The notes: generated by a model not told the origin, from the letters alone. Counted from the stretch's first letter, positions 1 through 9,167 are shown. The stretch is 33,604 bases of DNA from Psychromonas sp. MB-3u-54 (GCF_002836415.1 NZ_PJBP01000111.1:1-33604); one strand, 5' to 3'. Program-made: numbers and translations.

Positions 1-224
1 TCACCAAAACATGCCAGTGTTTGTGGTGCAGTTAAATCGTGTAATTTTGCAAAAGAGAAGATCTTACATGAGCCGGAGTTTTGACCCGCTAAATTTAAAT
101 GCGGACCATTTTTAAACGCGGTTTCGGTAAAGTTATAATATTTTTCAATCAAATCTAACAGATCAGAAAAGACTATCTCTTGAGGTTGACTTTTTATTTT
201 TTCTAAAAATTCATTCATTAACAT
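1..224 (-). CDS. HopJ-family protein, partial (C-terminus beyond window edge)
   Basis: The reading frame is open from the start codon to the window edge, giving about 74 residues. The frame begins MLMNEFLEKIKSQP and contains the conserved stretch LNLAGQNSGSCKIFSFAKL followed by QTLACFG, which I recognise as the HopJ type III effector family signature. Family members are about 110 residues, so roughly a third is missing. Despite the name, the family occurs in many free-living marine gammaproteobacteria without a type III system, so an effector role should not be assumed. Start codons are possible at 233, 224 and 218. An AGGTGA box lies about 10 bases before the ATG at 224 and only one base before 233, so I chose 224. 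The gene starts 17 bases after yacG and is probably the last gene of coaE-zapD-yacG-hopJ. The cellular function is unknown. Confidence 0.8.
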   Translation of the reverse strand, partial: MLMNEFLEKIKSQPQEIVFSDLLDLIEKYYNFTETAFKNGPHLNLAGQNSGSCKIFSFAKLHDLTAPQTLACFG

Positions 225-241
225 AACAATCATTTCACCTT

Positions 242-433
242 TTACGAATCAAAATAAATAGTTTTATCCGCGGGCATATTTTCGGGACTAACAGACTCAC
301 CTTCAATCACCTTCTCTTCAGAAGCCCATTCACCGAGATCAATTAGTTGACAACGTTTACAACAAAATGGACGGTGACCGTTTTCAATTATCCATTCGAC
401 TTTTTTCTTACAGGTTGGGCAGTTAACTATCAT
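242..433 (-). CDS. yacG: DNA gyrase inhibitor / zinc-binding protein YacG
   Basis: This is a 63-residue zinc-ribbon protein. The family binds GyrB and inhibits DNA gyrase. Four cysteines form the zinc site: C5 and C8 (CPTC) and C24 and C28 (in FCCKRC). They are followed by the family signature [14 protein letters not shown] and an acidic tail. The open frame extends upstream to 469, but that start would overlap zapD and add residues that do not look like the family. The ATG at 433 has a strong GGAG box six bases upstream and gives the usual N-terminus MIVNCPTC. The gene follows zapD by 26 bases and precedes the HopJ-family gene by 17, so the three are probably co-transcribed. The zapD-yacG-coaE linkage is standard in gammaproteobacteria. 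Confidence 0.93.
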   Translation of the reverse strand: MIVNCPTCKKKVEWIIENGHRPFCCKRCQLIDLGEWASEEKVIEGESVSPENMPADKTIYFDS

Positions 434-459
434 ATAAAACTCCTCGCAATATAAAACGC

Positions 460-1191
460 CTAGCAACACATTTGCTGAAAATCGATACTGTCTAAGGTGT
501 TTTTTTCACTTTCAGCGTTCATAAATCGGATTGAATAACGCTGGTTGTGCCCGCTTATAACAGGATACACGCCTTGTTTTTGATCAACTTTGACAACGAT
601 AAAACCACACTTTTCAACTTCCGCCTGATAAAAACCATTTTTAGCAATCTGTTTTGTATCAACCGCTTGAGAGCGCTTTATTTTTAGAAATAATGTTAAT
701 GCTTTTTCTAAACTGGCAAAATGACTAAACCAGGATTGTGCATCATTCTGACGTTTTTCCAAGTCACCGGCTAACCAAAAGTGAAACTGTGGTAAATCAA
801 AATTACAGGTACCACCTGGAATAAAAAAACGCTGTTTTAAAGAAGTTAAAAGACGGTTATCTTTAAAAAACCGCAGTTGTTTTGACAGACGCAGTACTGC
901 TTGAATGAGCCCCTCAATTTCTGAAATTAAATCGGTCACCGCTTTCTGATCAACGGCAGCATGGTTTAACCACTTTCTCATCTGTTCAGATAATAAACGT
1001 AAATCCTTGACCAAATCATGACGAATATCGCTACGTTCAGCTAATTCAACCAATTCCAGAAGGGCTTTAAAAAAAATAGTTGAGTCATTTACATGCTCAA
1101 AAGAGAGACTCATTTTAAGCTGAGTGAAGAGAGATTCAAAACGTAAATAACTACGATTTTTCTCATTTAGAGGGTATTCAAAAACGATCAT
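460..1191 (-). CDS. zapD: Cell division protein ZapD (FtsZ-bundling)
   Basis: This is a 243-residue cytoplasmic protein, close to the usual length of ZapD (formerly YacF, DUF1342). The family cross-links FtsZ filaments laterally and stabilises the Z ring by binding the FtsZ C-terminal tail. Recognisable segments are the N-terminal [16 protein letters not shown], a helical middle with [20 protein letters not shown] at about residues 121-140, and a beta-rich C-terminus. The start has only a weak GGAG sequence about 14 bases upstream, so translation may be modest. It lies between coaE and yacG on the same strand. Its partner FtsZ is encoded about 8 kb away in the same window. Confidence 0.93.
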   Translation of the reverse strand: MIVFEYPLNEKNRSYLRFESLFTQLKMSLSFEHVNDSTIFFKALLELVELAERSDIRHDLVKDLRLLSEQMRKWLNHAAVDQKAVTDLISEIEGLIQAVLRLSKQLRFFKDNRLLTSLKQRFFIPGGTCNFDLPQFHFWLAGDLEKRQNDAQSWFSHFASLEKALTLFLKIKRSQAVDTKQIAKNGFYQAEVEKCGFIVVKVDQKQGVYPVISGHNQRYSIRFMNAESEKNTLDSIDFQQMCC

Positions 1192-1252
1192 TTTTATCTA
1201 AATATCTCCATGAAAAACGAGAAGAATACAGCAAAATGGGACAAACAGGAAA

Positions 1253-1269
1253 CAAATAACGGTTATTTG
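1253..1269. repeat. Short palindrome after coaE stop
   Basis: CAAATAAC and GTTATTTG form a perfect 8-bp inverted repeat around one central base, two bases beyond the coaE stop codon. It lacks a clean U tract on the coaE strand, so it is at best a weak terminator or RNA-stabilising hairpin in the coaE-zapD spacer. Confidence 0.35.
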
Positions 1270-1270
1270 A

Positions 1271-1867
1271 TTAGTTTTTCAATTTACGAAATTGAGCATC
1301 AAGCTGCTGCACTCTCTTTTTTAGTGCTAGTAGAGTGAGGTCATTATTATCGATAATAAAATCCGCTTTCTGCAGGCGCGTCTGCCTGTCTATTTGACTC
1401 GCAATGATAGCATCAATAACCTCCTTACCGGCACCGTCACGTGCACAAGCTCTTGTTACTTGTAAAGCCGGGCAGGCATCAACAACCAAGTCATAATCGC
1501 TTAATTTATTCAAATTATTCTCAAATAATAAGGGTGCTTCCAATAGAACATAATCCCCCTTGGCCTTAGCGAGCTGCTCAACCATCTGAGCGCGAATAAG
1601 CGGATGCAGTAAGTTATTGAGCCAGCATTTTTCCTGCTCATTTTTAAAAACAATCTGGCGTAAAAAAGTGCGGTTGAGCTCCCCGTCCATCAGCACCTCA
1701 TTACCGAAATGCAGCTCAATTTTCCGCAATGCCGGTTGTCCTTTTTCAACAACTTGCCGTGCCACAAGATCCGCATCAATAATCTGAACCCCTAATTCGG
1801 AAAAAAAACGGGACACCGTCGATTTGCCACTACCAATCCCACCCGTCAAGCCAATAATTAATGTCAT
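1271..1867 (-). CDS. coaE: Dephospho-CoA kinase
   Basis: CoaE catalyses the last step of coenzyme A synthesis, ATP-dependent phosphorylation of the 3'-hydroxyl of dephospho-CoA, in the cytoplasm. The 198-residue protein begins with the P-loop GLTGGIGSGKST (residues 6-17) and continues with the family's DADLVARQVVEKGQPAL segment. The lid and substrate region near LLEAPLLFENNL and the late QIDRQTRLQKADFIIDN segment are also present. AAGGA lies six bases before the ATG. A long imperfect palindrome (1878-1922) starts directly upstream of that ribosome binding site. In many relatives pilD, pilC, pilB and pilA lie next to coaE. Here it is directly divergent from nadC with no pilus genes between. 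Confidence 0.96.
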   Translation of the reverse strand: MTLIIGLTGGIGSGKSTVSRFFSELGVQIIDADLVARQVVEKGQPALRKIELHFGNEVLMDGELNRTFLRQIVFKNEQEKCWLNNLLHPLIRAQMVEQLAKAKGDYVLLEAPLLFENNLNKLSDYDLVVDACPALQVTRACARDGAGKEVIDAIIASQIDRQTRLQKADFIIDNNDLTLLALKKRVQQLDAQFRKLKN

Positions 1868-2894
<1,027 letters not shown>

Positions 2895-3031
2895 TAGCAA
2901 GTTCATTGATTTTATGTTCATTTATGCGGGTTAAAATACAGGCTAGCTGGACATCAACTCTCTTTTAGTTTTGCTCTTAATTTGATTCATAGCATATCGT
3001 CATTAAAAAATGAGTTAGTGAACAGCTAAAC

Positions 3032-3062
3032 GATACAAAATAGTTTCCTACTCTTTTGTATC
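3032..3062. repeat. Inverted repeat GATACAAAA / TTTTGTATC
   Basis: Two perfect 9-base arms are separated by 13 bases. It may be an operator or an RNA hairpin. There is no adjoining T tract, so it is not a convincing terminator for nadC. Confidence 0.5.
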
Positions 3063-3144
3063 ATTAGAACAGCTAGTTACTACAATCAATGTCTACTCCT
3101 GCATCTGGTTAGTGGACTTGCTATTATTTGTATTTATTAAAAAC

Positions 3145-3180
3145 CTCCCTAAACTTGTTGGACTGTTTAGGGAGTTTTTT
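3145..3180 (+). promoter_or_regulatory. Terminator-like hairpin that sequesters the ligase ribosome binding site
   Basis: CTCCCTAAAC (3145-3154) pairs perfectly with GTTTAGGGAG (3165-3174) over a 10-base loop and is followed by six Ts. An A run before the left arm can pair with the T run. The shape is that of an intrinsic terminator, but the ATG of the ligase follows at once, and its ribosome binding site AGGGAG is the 3' arm of the stem. The element could end transcription arriving from nadC, block ligase translation, or both. Confidence 0.65.
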
Positions 3181-4020
3181 ATGTCATATAAAACATTATT
3201 TTTTCTACTTTGTCTTTTTTCACCCTTATCTCATGCCAACGAAAACTTATCTCCTCCGATTCAACTTGCTACCCTTTATCATCAGGACATTAATGTCCAA
3301 GCATACTGGGTAAGTGAGAAATTGGATGGTGTGCGTGCTTATTGGAATGGCAAACAACTCATTTCCAAACAGGGTAATGTTTTTAATGCGCCTAAGTGGT
3401 TTATTAAAGATTTCCCGCCGCAGCCCTTAGATGGCGAGTTGTGGATTAATCGTCATCTATTTGAAAAAGTTTCAGGGATCGCACGAAAACAGCAGCCCAT
3501 TGACCAAGAGTGGCGAAAAATCTCTTTTATGATTTTTGACCTGCCGGGCTCTGACGCTGACTTCACATCCCGTTTACAACTAATAAAAACATTAATTAAG
3601 TCAAGTGAGTCAGCTTACCTAAAAATGATTAAACAGCAACGCGTTGAAAATAATGAGCAGCTGCAATTATTATTAGAACAGACACTAACGAAGGGGGGTG
3701 AAGGTTTAATGCTGCATAAAGGGAAGGCTTATTATCAGGTAAAACGCAGTAAAGATTTAATGAAATTAAAAAAGTATGAAGATGCAGAAGCGGTTGTTAT
3801 TGAGCATTTTTCAGGTAAAGGAAGAAACACCGGCAGGCTTGGATCGTTACTGGTTGAAACAAAAGAGGGAATTCAATTCAAAATTGGTACTGGATTCTCT
3901 GATATCGAGCGTGAAAACCCGCCGCCTATTGGTGCGACAGTCACTTACAAATATACGGGAAAAACAAAAAACAATGTTCCCCGTTTTGCCAGCTTTATGC
4001 GTATCAGAGACTCTTATTAA
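3181..4020 (+). CDS. ligE: ATP-dependent DNA ligase, secreted minimal type (LigE class)
   Basis: This is a small DNA ligase of 279 residues made of an adenylation domain plus an OB domain, with no extra DNA-binding domain. The first 19 residues (MSYKTLFFLLCLFSPLSHA) form a signal peptide, so the mature enzyme is predicted to be periplasmic. Motif I is EKLDGVR with catalytic lysine K47. Motif III is DGE at 84-86, followed by FMIFDLPG, GGEGLMLH (motif IV) and LMKLKKYEDAEAVV (motif V). GKGRNTGRLGSLLVE lies in the OB domain. I chose ATG 3181 over the longer frame starting at 3112, because 3181 has the AGGGAG box and gives a clean signal peptide. Enzymes of this class are known from Vibrio, Neisseria, Haemophilus and Psychromonas and are suspected to act on extracellular or incoming DNA. 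The gene is convergent with mutT, 11 bases away. Confidence 0.88.
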   Translation: MSYKTLFFLLCLFSPLSHANENLSPPIQLATLYHQDINVQAYWVSEKLDGVRAYWNGKQLISKQGNVFNAPKWFIKDFPPQPLDGELWINRHLFEKVSGIARKQQPIDQEWRKISFMIFDLPGSDADFTSRLQLIKTLIKSSESAYLKMIKQQRVENNEQLQLLLEQTLTKGGEGLMLHKGKAYYQVKRSKDLMKLKKYEDAEAVVIEHFSGKGRNTGRLGSLLVETKEGIQFKIGTGFSDIERENPPPIGATVTYKYTGKTKNNVPRFASFMRIRDSY

Positions 4021-4031
4021 AGATTAAAGTG

Positions 4032-4412
4032 TTACAGTTTTTTTATAATCGCGGCATTGGCATCGGGAAATGAAAATTCATCTAATTCCGCTTTATTAAC
4101 CCACTGCATTCTTTGCCCCTCTTGAGCCAGTGCCTCACCGTCAAATTGACTGACCAGAAAAAAATTAAGGTTTAATTGCTTATCACCATAATCAAAAAAT
4201 TTTGTCTCTAATAAACGATAGTCAAGCGCCGTTATTCCGACTTCTTCTTTTAATTCTCTTAACATGGCCTGTTCTGCGCTTTCATTTTTGTTGATTTTCC
4301 CCCCAGGGAACTCCCACTTTCCACCTTGGTGAACATGATCTGGACGCAAACAGATTAAAAATAAATTTTGTGAATTTTTTACAATCGCAATACTAATATC
4401 AATATTTTTCAT
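4032..4412 (-). CDS. mutT: 8-oxo-dGTP diphosphatase MutT
   Basis: MutT hydrolyses oxidised 8-oxo-dGTP to the monophosphate and so prevents A:T to C:G transversions. The 126-residue protein has a complete Nudix box from G38 to I60 (G38, E44, R52-E53, E56-E57, G59), preceded by [15 protein letters not shown] lies five bases before the ATG. secA is upstream on the same strand, the usual secA-mutT order. Here, however, an intrinsic terminator ends about 19 bases before the start, leaving no room for an obvious promoter, so expression probably depends on read-through. The gene faces the ligase gene, with 11 bases between stops. Confidence 0.93.
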   Translation of the reverse strand: MKNIDISIAIVKNSQNLFLICLRPDHVHQGGKWEFPGGKINKNESAEQAMLRELKEEVGITALDYRLLETKFFDYGDKQLNLNFFLVSQFDGEALAQEGQRMQWVNKAELDEFSFPDANAAIIKKL

Positions 4413-4431
4413 AAAAGTCCTTTAAAACCAT

Positions 4432-4462
4432 AAAAAAAGGCTCTTCTTAAAAGAGCCTTTTT
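4432..4462 (-). terminator. Intrinsic terminator between secA and mutT
   Basis: GGCTCTT (4439-4445) pairs with AAGAGCC (4451-4457) over a 5-base loop. On the minus strand the stem is followed by seven Us, and an opposing five-base T run gives some function on the plus strand. It would stop most transcripts leaving secA, and it sits immediately upstream of the mutT ribosome binding site. Confidence 0.75.
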
Positions 4463-4478
4463 ACAGCAGTTAAATCTT

Positions 4479-4639
4479 ATACCAATTCTACTAATTATGT
4501 GATCTATTTAGGCGCCGGAAAAACAAATGAAAGCAAGGCATTGATTGCAGTAACTAGTTGTTCTAATTATAAAATCAATTACGAAGCTAGCATTCATTTT
4601 AACCCGTATAAATGAATAGAGAATTAATATATTTGGTAT
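4479..4639. repeat. MITE-like element with imperfect terminal inverted repeats
   Basis: The ends read inward ATACCAATTCTACTAATTATG (left) and ATACCAAATATATTAATTCTC (right, on the minus strand); 16 of 21 positions match. The 161-bp interior has no meaningful coding potential but contains a perfect 8-bp stem (ATTCATTT at 4592 with AAATGAAT at 4610). It fills the space between the secA stop and the terminator. The ATACCAAT-type ends remind me of dispersed non-coding repeats in marine gammaproteobacteria; a genome search for copies is needed. Confidence 0.5.
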
Positions 4640-4648
4640 TCAGAAAAA

Positions 4649-7369
4649 CTAGCCAAGTTTACCATGGCACTGTTTGAATTTTTTACCCGAGCCGCATGGG
4701 CAGGGTTCATTGCGCCCCACTTTTTTATCGTTGCGTACAAAAGTATCATCGTCAGTCTTTTCTTCGCTAACAATTTCACCCTTATTCGCCTGCGCATGCT
4801 GCATTTCCAGCTGGGCCTGAGCTTCAGCCTCACGGCGCTGTTCTTGAATTGCCTCAGCTTCTTCCTTTGACTGCACTTGCACTTTCGAAAGGATAATCAC
4901 AACTTCGCGTTTTAAGTTTTCCAACATTTCTAAAAACAATTCAAAGGACTCGCGTTTGTACTCTTGCTTAGGATCTTTTTGGGCATAACCACGTAAATGA
5001 ATACCCTGGCGTAAATGATCCATTGCCGCAAGGTGCTCTTTCCACAAAGTATCTATTGTTTGCAGCATCACCGATTTTTCAAAACTGGCAATAATTTCTG
5101 GACCCACCTGTTCTTTTTTCGCGATATATGAAGCTTTTGCATGCTCCACAATTTTTTCACGAATGCTTTCTTCTTGCAGATTTACATCATCAGTTAACCA
5201 TTGCTGAACAGGTAAATCGACTAAAAAGTCAGCTTTTAAACGCTGTTCTAAGCCTTCAAGATCCCATTGCTCAGTGAGTGAATGAGGAGGAACATATTCA
5301 TTAACACAATTATTAAACACATCATCCCAGATTTGCTCAATGGTTTCAGTGATCTCTTCACTGTCAATTACACCGTTACGCTGCTGATAAACCACTTTAC
5401 GTTGTTCATTAGACACATCATCAAAATCGAGAAGAGATTTACGCATATCAAAATTTCGACCTTCAACTTTACGTTGCGCATTCTCAATAGCACGTGATAC
5501 CCAAGGGTGCTCAATAGCCTCACCCTTTTCCATGCCCAATTTTTTCATCATATTAGTTACTTTCTCTGAAGCAAAGATACGCATCAGAGAGTCTTCCATT
5601 GATAAATAGAAACGGCTTTCACCAGGATCACCCTGCCGCCCGGAACGGCCGCGTAGTTGGTTATCAATACGACGAGATTCATGCCGCTCAGTACCAACAA
5701 TGTACAAGCCGCCCGCCTCTAATACTTTTTTATGCTCTGCTTTCCAAAGCTCTTTTTCTGCTTCTATTTTCTCGGGGCTAACATCGCCTAACTTATCCAA
5801 ACGAGCTTCCAGATTACCACCGAGAACGATATCGGTACCTCGGCCCGCCATATTTGTTGCAATGGTCACACTGCCTAACGCACCGGCTTGAGCAATAATA
5901 TCAGCTTCTTTGGCATGGAATTTAGCGTTTAAAACACTGTGTTTTATTTTTGCTTTATCCATTAAATCGGATAATAACTCAGAGTGTTCAATGGACACTG
6001 TGCCGATCAGGATGGGTTGTCCTTTCTCCAGACGCGGTTTAATATCATCGACAATAGCTTGATATTTTTCCTGTTCAGTTAAATAAACCAAGTCTCCGCC
6101 ATCTTTACGGATCATCGCTTGATTGGTTGGAATCACAATGGTTTCTAAGCTATAAATAGACTGGAATTCAAATGCCTCAGTATCAGCAGTACCTGTCATG
6201 CCGGCCAATTTTTCATAGAGACGGAAGTAGTTTTGGAAAGTGATCGATGCTAATGTTTGGTTTTCATTTTGAATTTTCACACTTTCTTTAGCTTCTACCG
6301 CCTGGTGCAAACCTTCAGACCAGCGCCGCCCGGGCATTGTCCGTCCGGAGTGTTCATCAACAATAACCACTTCACCCTTTTCGGTGACTATATATTCAAC
6401 ATCTTTTTCAAACAGCGTATGCGCACGCAACGCGGCATTTACATGGTGTAATAAACTAATGCTGGCGGCTGAATAGAGTGATTGATTTTCATCAAGTAAA
6501 CCACGATCTTGTAGAATAAGCTCTACTTTTTCTTGACCGCGTTCCGTGAGTAAAACCTGCTTATTTTTTTCATCAACAGTGAAATCCCCTTCCCCGATAT
6601 ATTCTTCAGTGTCTTCTTTATCCTGTTGATTTAACATTGGGATAACAGTATTCAACTCAGTATATAGCGTAGAATCACCATCGGTCGGACCTGAGATAAT
6701 TAGCGGCGTTCTTGCTTCATCGATTAAAATTGAGTCAACTTCATCGATAATGGCATAGTGTAACGAGCGCATAACACGCTGCTGTGCTTCAAAGGCCATA
6801 TTATCGCGCAGATAATCAAAACCAAATTCATTATTAGTACCATAAGTGATGTCAGCGGCATAAGCGGCGCGTTTCTGATCGCCAGACATACCCGATATAT
6901 TAATACCAACGGTTAGCCCTAAAAATTCAAAAAGTTTAGCATTCCACTTAGCATCACGTTCGGCAAGATAATCATTTACCGTTATAACATGCACACCTTT
7001 ACCGGTTAGTGCATTGAGATAAGCAGGTAATGTAGCCGTTAATGTTTTACCTTCACCGGTACGCATTTCAGCAATTTTATTGTCATTTAAGACCATACCG
7101 CCAATTAACTGCACATCAAATTGACGCATACCAAAAACGCGCTCAGATGCATTACGTACCACTGCAAAGGCTTCAACAAGAATTTTATCCAAGCTTTCAC
7201 CCGATGCGAGACGCTCTTTAAACTCGACCGTTTTAGCTTTTAATTCCTCATCGGACAGCGCTTTAATTTGTGGTTCTAACTTATTAATTTCATCTGCTAC
7301 TTTACGTAGCTTCTTTAAATAACGGTCATTACGACTGCCTAGTATTTTTGTTATTAGCCCTGTAATCAT
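4649..7369 (-). CDS. secA: Preprotein translocase ATPase SecA
   Basis: SecA is the motor that drives unfolded preproteins through SecYEG. The 906 residues are full length. The Walker A sequence MRTGEGKT places the P-loop at 105-109, and the DEAD-like motif is [37 protein letters not shown] lies in the preprotein-binding region, followed by [40 protein letters not shown] and a long helical scaffold. The zinc-binding C-terminus has C890, C892, C901 and H902 and binds SecB and phospholipid. A GAGAAAG box precedes the ATG. No secM is found upstream; instead a 28-codon ORF ends 23 bases before the start. mutT follows beyond a MITE-like element and a terminator. Confidence 0.98.
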   Translation of the reverse strand: MITGLITKILGSRNDRYLKKLRKVADEINKLEPQIKALSDEELKAKTVEFKERLASGESLDKILVEAFAVVRNASERVFGMRQFDVQLIGGMVLNDNKIAEMRTGEGKTLTATLPAYLNALTGKGVHVITVNDYLAERDAKWNAKLFEFLGLTVGINISGMSGDQKRAAYAADITYGTNNEFGFDYLRDNMAFEAQQRVMRSLHYAIIDEVDSILIDEARTPLIISGPTDGDSTLYTELNTVIPMLNQQDKEDTEEYIGEGDFTVDEKNKQVLLTERGQEKVELILQDRGLLDENQSLYSAASISLLHHVNAALRAHTLFEKDVEYIVTEKGEVVIVDEHSGRTMPGRRWSEGLHQAVEAKESVKIQNENQTLASITFQNYFRLYEKLAGMTGTADTEAFEFQSIYSLETIVIPTNQAMIRKDGGDLVYLTEQEKYQAIVDDIKPRLEKGQPILIGTVSIEHSELLSDLMDKAKIKHSVLNAKFHAKEADIIAQAGALGSVTIATNMAGRGTDIVLGGNLEARLDKLGDVSPEKIEAEKELWKAEHKKVLEAGGLYIVGTERHESRRIDNQLRGRSGRQGDPGESRFYLSMEDSLMRIFASEKVTNMMKKLGMEKGEAIEHPWVSRAIENAQRKVEGRNFDMRKSLLDFDDVSNEQRKVVYQQRNGVIDSEEITETIEQIWDDVFNNCVNEYVPPHSLTEQWDLEGLEQRLKADFLVDLPVQQWLTDDVNLQEESIREKIVEHAKASYIAKKEQVGPEIIASFEKSVMLQTIDTLWKEHLAAMDHLRQGIHLRGYAQKDPKQEYKRESFELFLEMLENLKREVVIILSKVQVQSKEEAEAIQEQRREAEAQAQLEMQHAQANKGEIVSEEKTDDDTFVRNDKKVGRNEPCPCGSGKKFKQCHGKLG

Positions 7370-7392
7370 TTCACTTTCTCATTCTATAAAAA

Positions 7393-7479
7393 TTAAATGT
7401 AAACCCGTTTCGCACCAACGCCACGTTTGACAACCGCTGACGTTTCTTTAAAACTACGCATTGATAAAGTTATTGCCAT
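7393..7479 (-). CDS. Candidate 28-residue leader ORF upstream of secA
   Basis: The frame runs ATG to TAA, starts MAITLSMRSFKETSAVVK and is strongly basic (six Lys/Arg in 28 residues). It ends 23 bases before secA on the same strand, the position held by secM in Enterobacteria. I see no good ribosome binding site, no signal peptide and no known arrest motif. It is also too short to expose much beyond the ribosome exit tunnel, so a SecM-type sensor is unlikely. It may be a small regulatory ORF or chance. Confidence 0.25.
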   Translation of the reverse strand: MAITLSMRSFKETSAVVKRGVGAKRVYI

Positions 7480-7510
7480 ATTAAAAAATCGACCAATTTA
7501 AAATAATGCC

Positions 7511-7709
7511 TGAATAGCAACCAGATAACCAATCTATACTGAAATGGACTTTAATTAAAGTAGATGGAGATTACCTTTTGGAATTTCAAGCCCTTAAATC
7601 AGTTTTTGTTTGTCCTGCCTAAAAAAAAGGGAAATCAGCAGGCATTTATTTTTATCTCTAAAAATACAGAATCTGTTTCCTTACTTGAATAGATAACCGC
7701 TATACTGAA
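7511..7709 (+). promoter_or_regulatory. Two copies of a promoter-like block upstream of dciA
   Basis: TGAATAG, ATAACC and TATACTGAA occur in this order twice: at 7511-7543 with slightly wider spacing, and at 7685-7709. The second TATACT (7701-7706) is placed to serve as the -10 for dciA with a very short leader. No good -35 is visible for either copy, so the shared segments may instead be a regulator site. Confidence 0.35.
7564..7692 (+). CDS. Candidate 42-residue ORF upstream of dciA
   Basis: An ATG-to-TAG frame begins MEITFWNFKPLNQFLFVLPK, with a hydrophobic start and a KKK stretch. It starts 24 bases after the first promoter-like TATACT and ends 32 bases before dciA. AAAGTAG is a poor ribosome binding site. 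I do not recognise the sequence, and a chance ORF in AT-rich DNA is quite possible. Confidence 0.2.
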   Translation: MEITFWNFKPLNQFLFVLPKKKGNQQAFIFISKNTESVSLLE

Positions 7710-7724
7710 CATTGTGTCTTCACA

Positions 7725-8189
7725 ATGTTGAAATTAATGAATAGAACCCGACAACCAAAATCCGTTTCTTCGTTATTAAATAAAAGCGGTTTGCAGCATG
7801 ATGTAACAGTGATTATGGCGCTGAACAGTTTACTACAAAGCCATTTGAAACAACATAATATCCCTGGATGCAGGATAGGCAGCTTACAAAATGGGATCTT
7901 GCTTATAGAAATCCCGGATGCAACCTGGACGATGCGCCTGCAATTTATGCGCACTGAGCTGCTGACATTATTACGTCAACGGGTTCCATCTCTATTACGG
8001 ATCAAAATAAAGGTAAACCCAGCGCTCTCTAGCACCCGCAAAATGCAGCATAGCTCACCGAAAAAAAACATTAAACGAGCAACTAAAATGCCCGCTGATA
8101 TTGCAGAGTCATTTTTAGCATTAGCTGAGAATGCCGAGCCGGGATTGCAAAAAGCCTTACGCTCATTAGCGAACTATTCTAAAAAATAA
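7725..8189 (+). CDS. dciA: DciA-family (DUF721) replicative helicase loader
   Basis: This 154-residue protein matches the DUF721 family as I know it from Vibrio. The matching segments are the N-terminal helix with ALNSLLQSHLKQHNIPGCRIGSLQNGILLIEIPDATW, then RLQFMRTELLTLLRQ and KVNPAL, and a basic, poorly ordered tail. DciA loads the replicative helicase DnaB in bacteria that lack DnaC or DnaI; the domain is KH-like. A second possible start is the ATG at 7737, and neither has a strong ribosome binding site. It is divergent from secA and convergent with lpxC, sharing a bidirectional terminator with the latter. This placement between lpxC and secA also occurs in Vibrio-type genomes. Confidence 0.85.
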   Translation: MLKLMNRTRQPKSVSSLLNKSGLQHDVTVIMALNSLLQSHLKQHNIPGCRIGSLQNGILLIEIPDATWTMRLQFMRTELLTLLRQRVPSLLRIKIKVNPALSSTRKMQHSSPKKNIKRATKMPADIAESFLALAENAEPGLQKALRSLANYSKK

Positions 8190-8205
8190 ATTGATAAAAA
8201 ATAAC

Positions 8206-8240
8206 AAAAAAAAACCTTTAGAAAACTAAAGGTTTTTTAT
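8206..8240. terminator. Bidirectional intrinsic terminator between dciA and lpxC
   Basis: AACCTTTAG (8213-8221) pairs with CTAAAGGTT (8226-8234) across an AAAA loop. It is flanked by a run of nine As on the left and six Ts on the right, so it can terminate dciA on the plus strand and the dcw transcript after lpxC on the minus strand. Confidence 0.85.
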
Positions 8241-9167
8241 TTAGAGGGCAAAAACAGGCGAGACGTATTGAATGGGTGATTCACTTACAGGCTCTTCAAA
8301 TGTGACCATTTCCCAAGCCTCTTGGTCGGCCAGTAAAGCACACAAAAGTTGGTTATTAAGTGCATGCCCTGTTTTAAAAGCTTTAAGATGGCCTAAAATA
8401 GTATAACCAGAAAGATAAAGGTCACCAATAGCATCCAACACTTTATGTTTTACGAATTCGTCTTCATAACGTAAGCCATCAGGATTTAATACTCGAAACT
8501 CATCTAAACCAATCGCATTATCCAAACTAGCCCCTAAGGCTAAATTATTTGATTGTAAATACTCGACACTTTTCATAAAGCCAAAGGTTCTCGCGCGACT
8601 GATCTCTTTTACAAAAAGATCACCGGAAAAATCCATTTTTATATGCTGATTTTGACCTTCAAAAACGGGGTGATCGAAGTCGATTTTAAAATCTAAACTA
8701 AAACCTTTATTCGATGGCTGTAATTCAGCCCATTTCCCCTCTTTTTCATCTTCAACTCGTACGGTTTTTTTAATACGAATAAATTTTTTCGGGCTGTTTA
8801 GCTCTTCAATACCCGCCGATTGCAGAAGAAAAATAAAAGGACTGGCACTGCCATCCATAATTGGAATTTCAGGAGCGTCAACATCAATAATTATATTATC
8901 AATACCCAACCCGGCAAGCGCAGCAGAAAGATGTTCTACCGTTGATATTTTTTGGCCCTGATCGTTCACTAAACAAGTGCATAAAAGCGTTTCTTGAACA
9001 GCTTGTGCATGCGCTTTGAAACTAACAATAGGATCAAGATCGGTACGGCGGTAGACAATACCGCTATTCGCTGGTGCAGGGTGGAATTCAATTTTCACCT
9101 TATTACCTGAGTGCAGGCCAATACCTATCGACTTGACACTCTTTTTAAGTGTTCTTTGTTTAATCAT
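8241..9167 (-). CDS. lpxC: UDP-3-O-acyl-N-acetylglucosamine deacetylase
   Basis: LpxC is the zinc deacetylase that commits UDP-GlcNAc precursor to lipid A synthesis. The 308 residues match the family. Zinc ligands are H79 (in TVEHLSAAL), H241 and D245 (in [11 protein letters not shown]). The catalytic histidine is H268 in [13 protein letters not shown] lies close before the ATG. It is the last gene of the dcw cluster. It also has its own promoter just upstream, so its level can be set apart from ftsZ. Confidence 0.98.
   Translation of the reverse strand: MIKQRTLKKSVKSIGIGLHSGNKVKIEFHPAPANSGIVYRRTDLDPIVSFKAHAQAVQETLLCTCLVNDQGQKISTVEHLSAALAGLGIDNIIIDVDAPEIPIMDGSASPFIFLLQSAGIEELNSPKKFIRIKKTVRVEDEKEGKWAELQPSNKGFSLDFKIDFDHPVFEGQNQHIKMDFSGDLFVKEISRARTFGFMKSVEYLQSNNLALGASLDNAIGLDEFRVLNPDGLRYEDEFVKHKVLDAIGDLYLSGYTILGHLKAFKTGHALNNQLLCALLADQEAWEMVTFEEPVSESPIQYVSPVFAL

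Larger units (their letters stand above)
2895..3180 (+). other. nadC-ligase intergenic region
   Basis: These 286 bases hold no convincing gene. They contain an inverted repeat (3032-3040 with 3054-3062), a direct repeat of GAACAGCTA on either side of it (starting near 3019 and 3066), and the strong hairpin plus T tract at 3145-3180 directly before the ligase start. I could not pick out a confident sigma-70 promoter. Confidence 0.4.
7370..7724. other. secA/dciA divergent intergenic region
   Basis: These 355 bases separate two divergent genes. They hold two similar promoter-like blocks reading toward dciA (7511-7543 and 7685-7709), a 42-codon ORF on the plus strand (7564-7692) and a 28-codon ORF on the minus strand (7393-7479). 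No secM-like gene with a signal peptide and a Pro/Gly-rich arrest end is visible on the secA strand. Confidence 0.5.

Noticed and set aside
460-469. yacG start at 469 overlapping zapD
   Set aside because: A better ATG at 433 with GGAG gives the conserved N-terminus and removes the overlap.
3112-3180. Longer N-terminus for the ligase starting at 3112
   Set aside because: The extra codons run through the hairpin and ribosome binding site. ATG 3181 has a proper AGGGAG box and yields a clean signal peptide.
7614-7646. CCTGC/GCAGG hairpin upstream of dciA as a terminator or riboswitch
   Set aside because: Only five or six pairs across a loop of about 20 bases, with the A run inside the loop; too weak.
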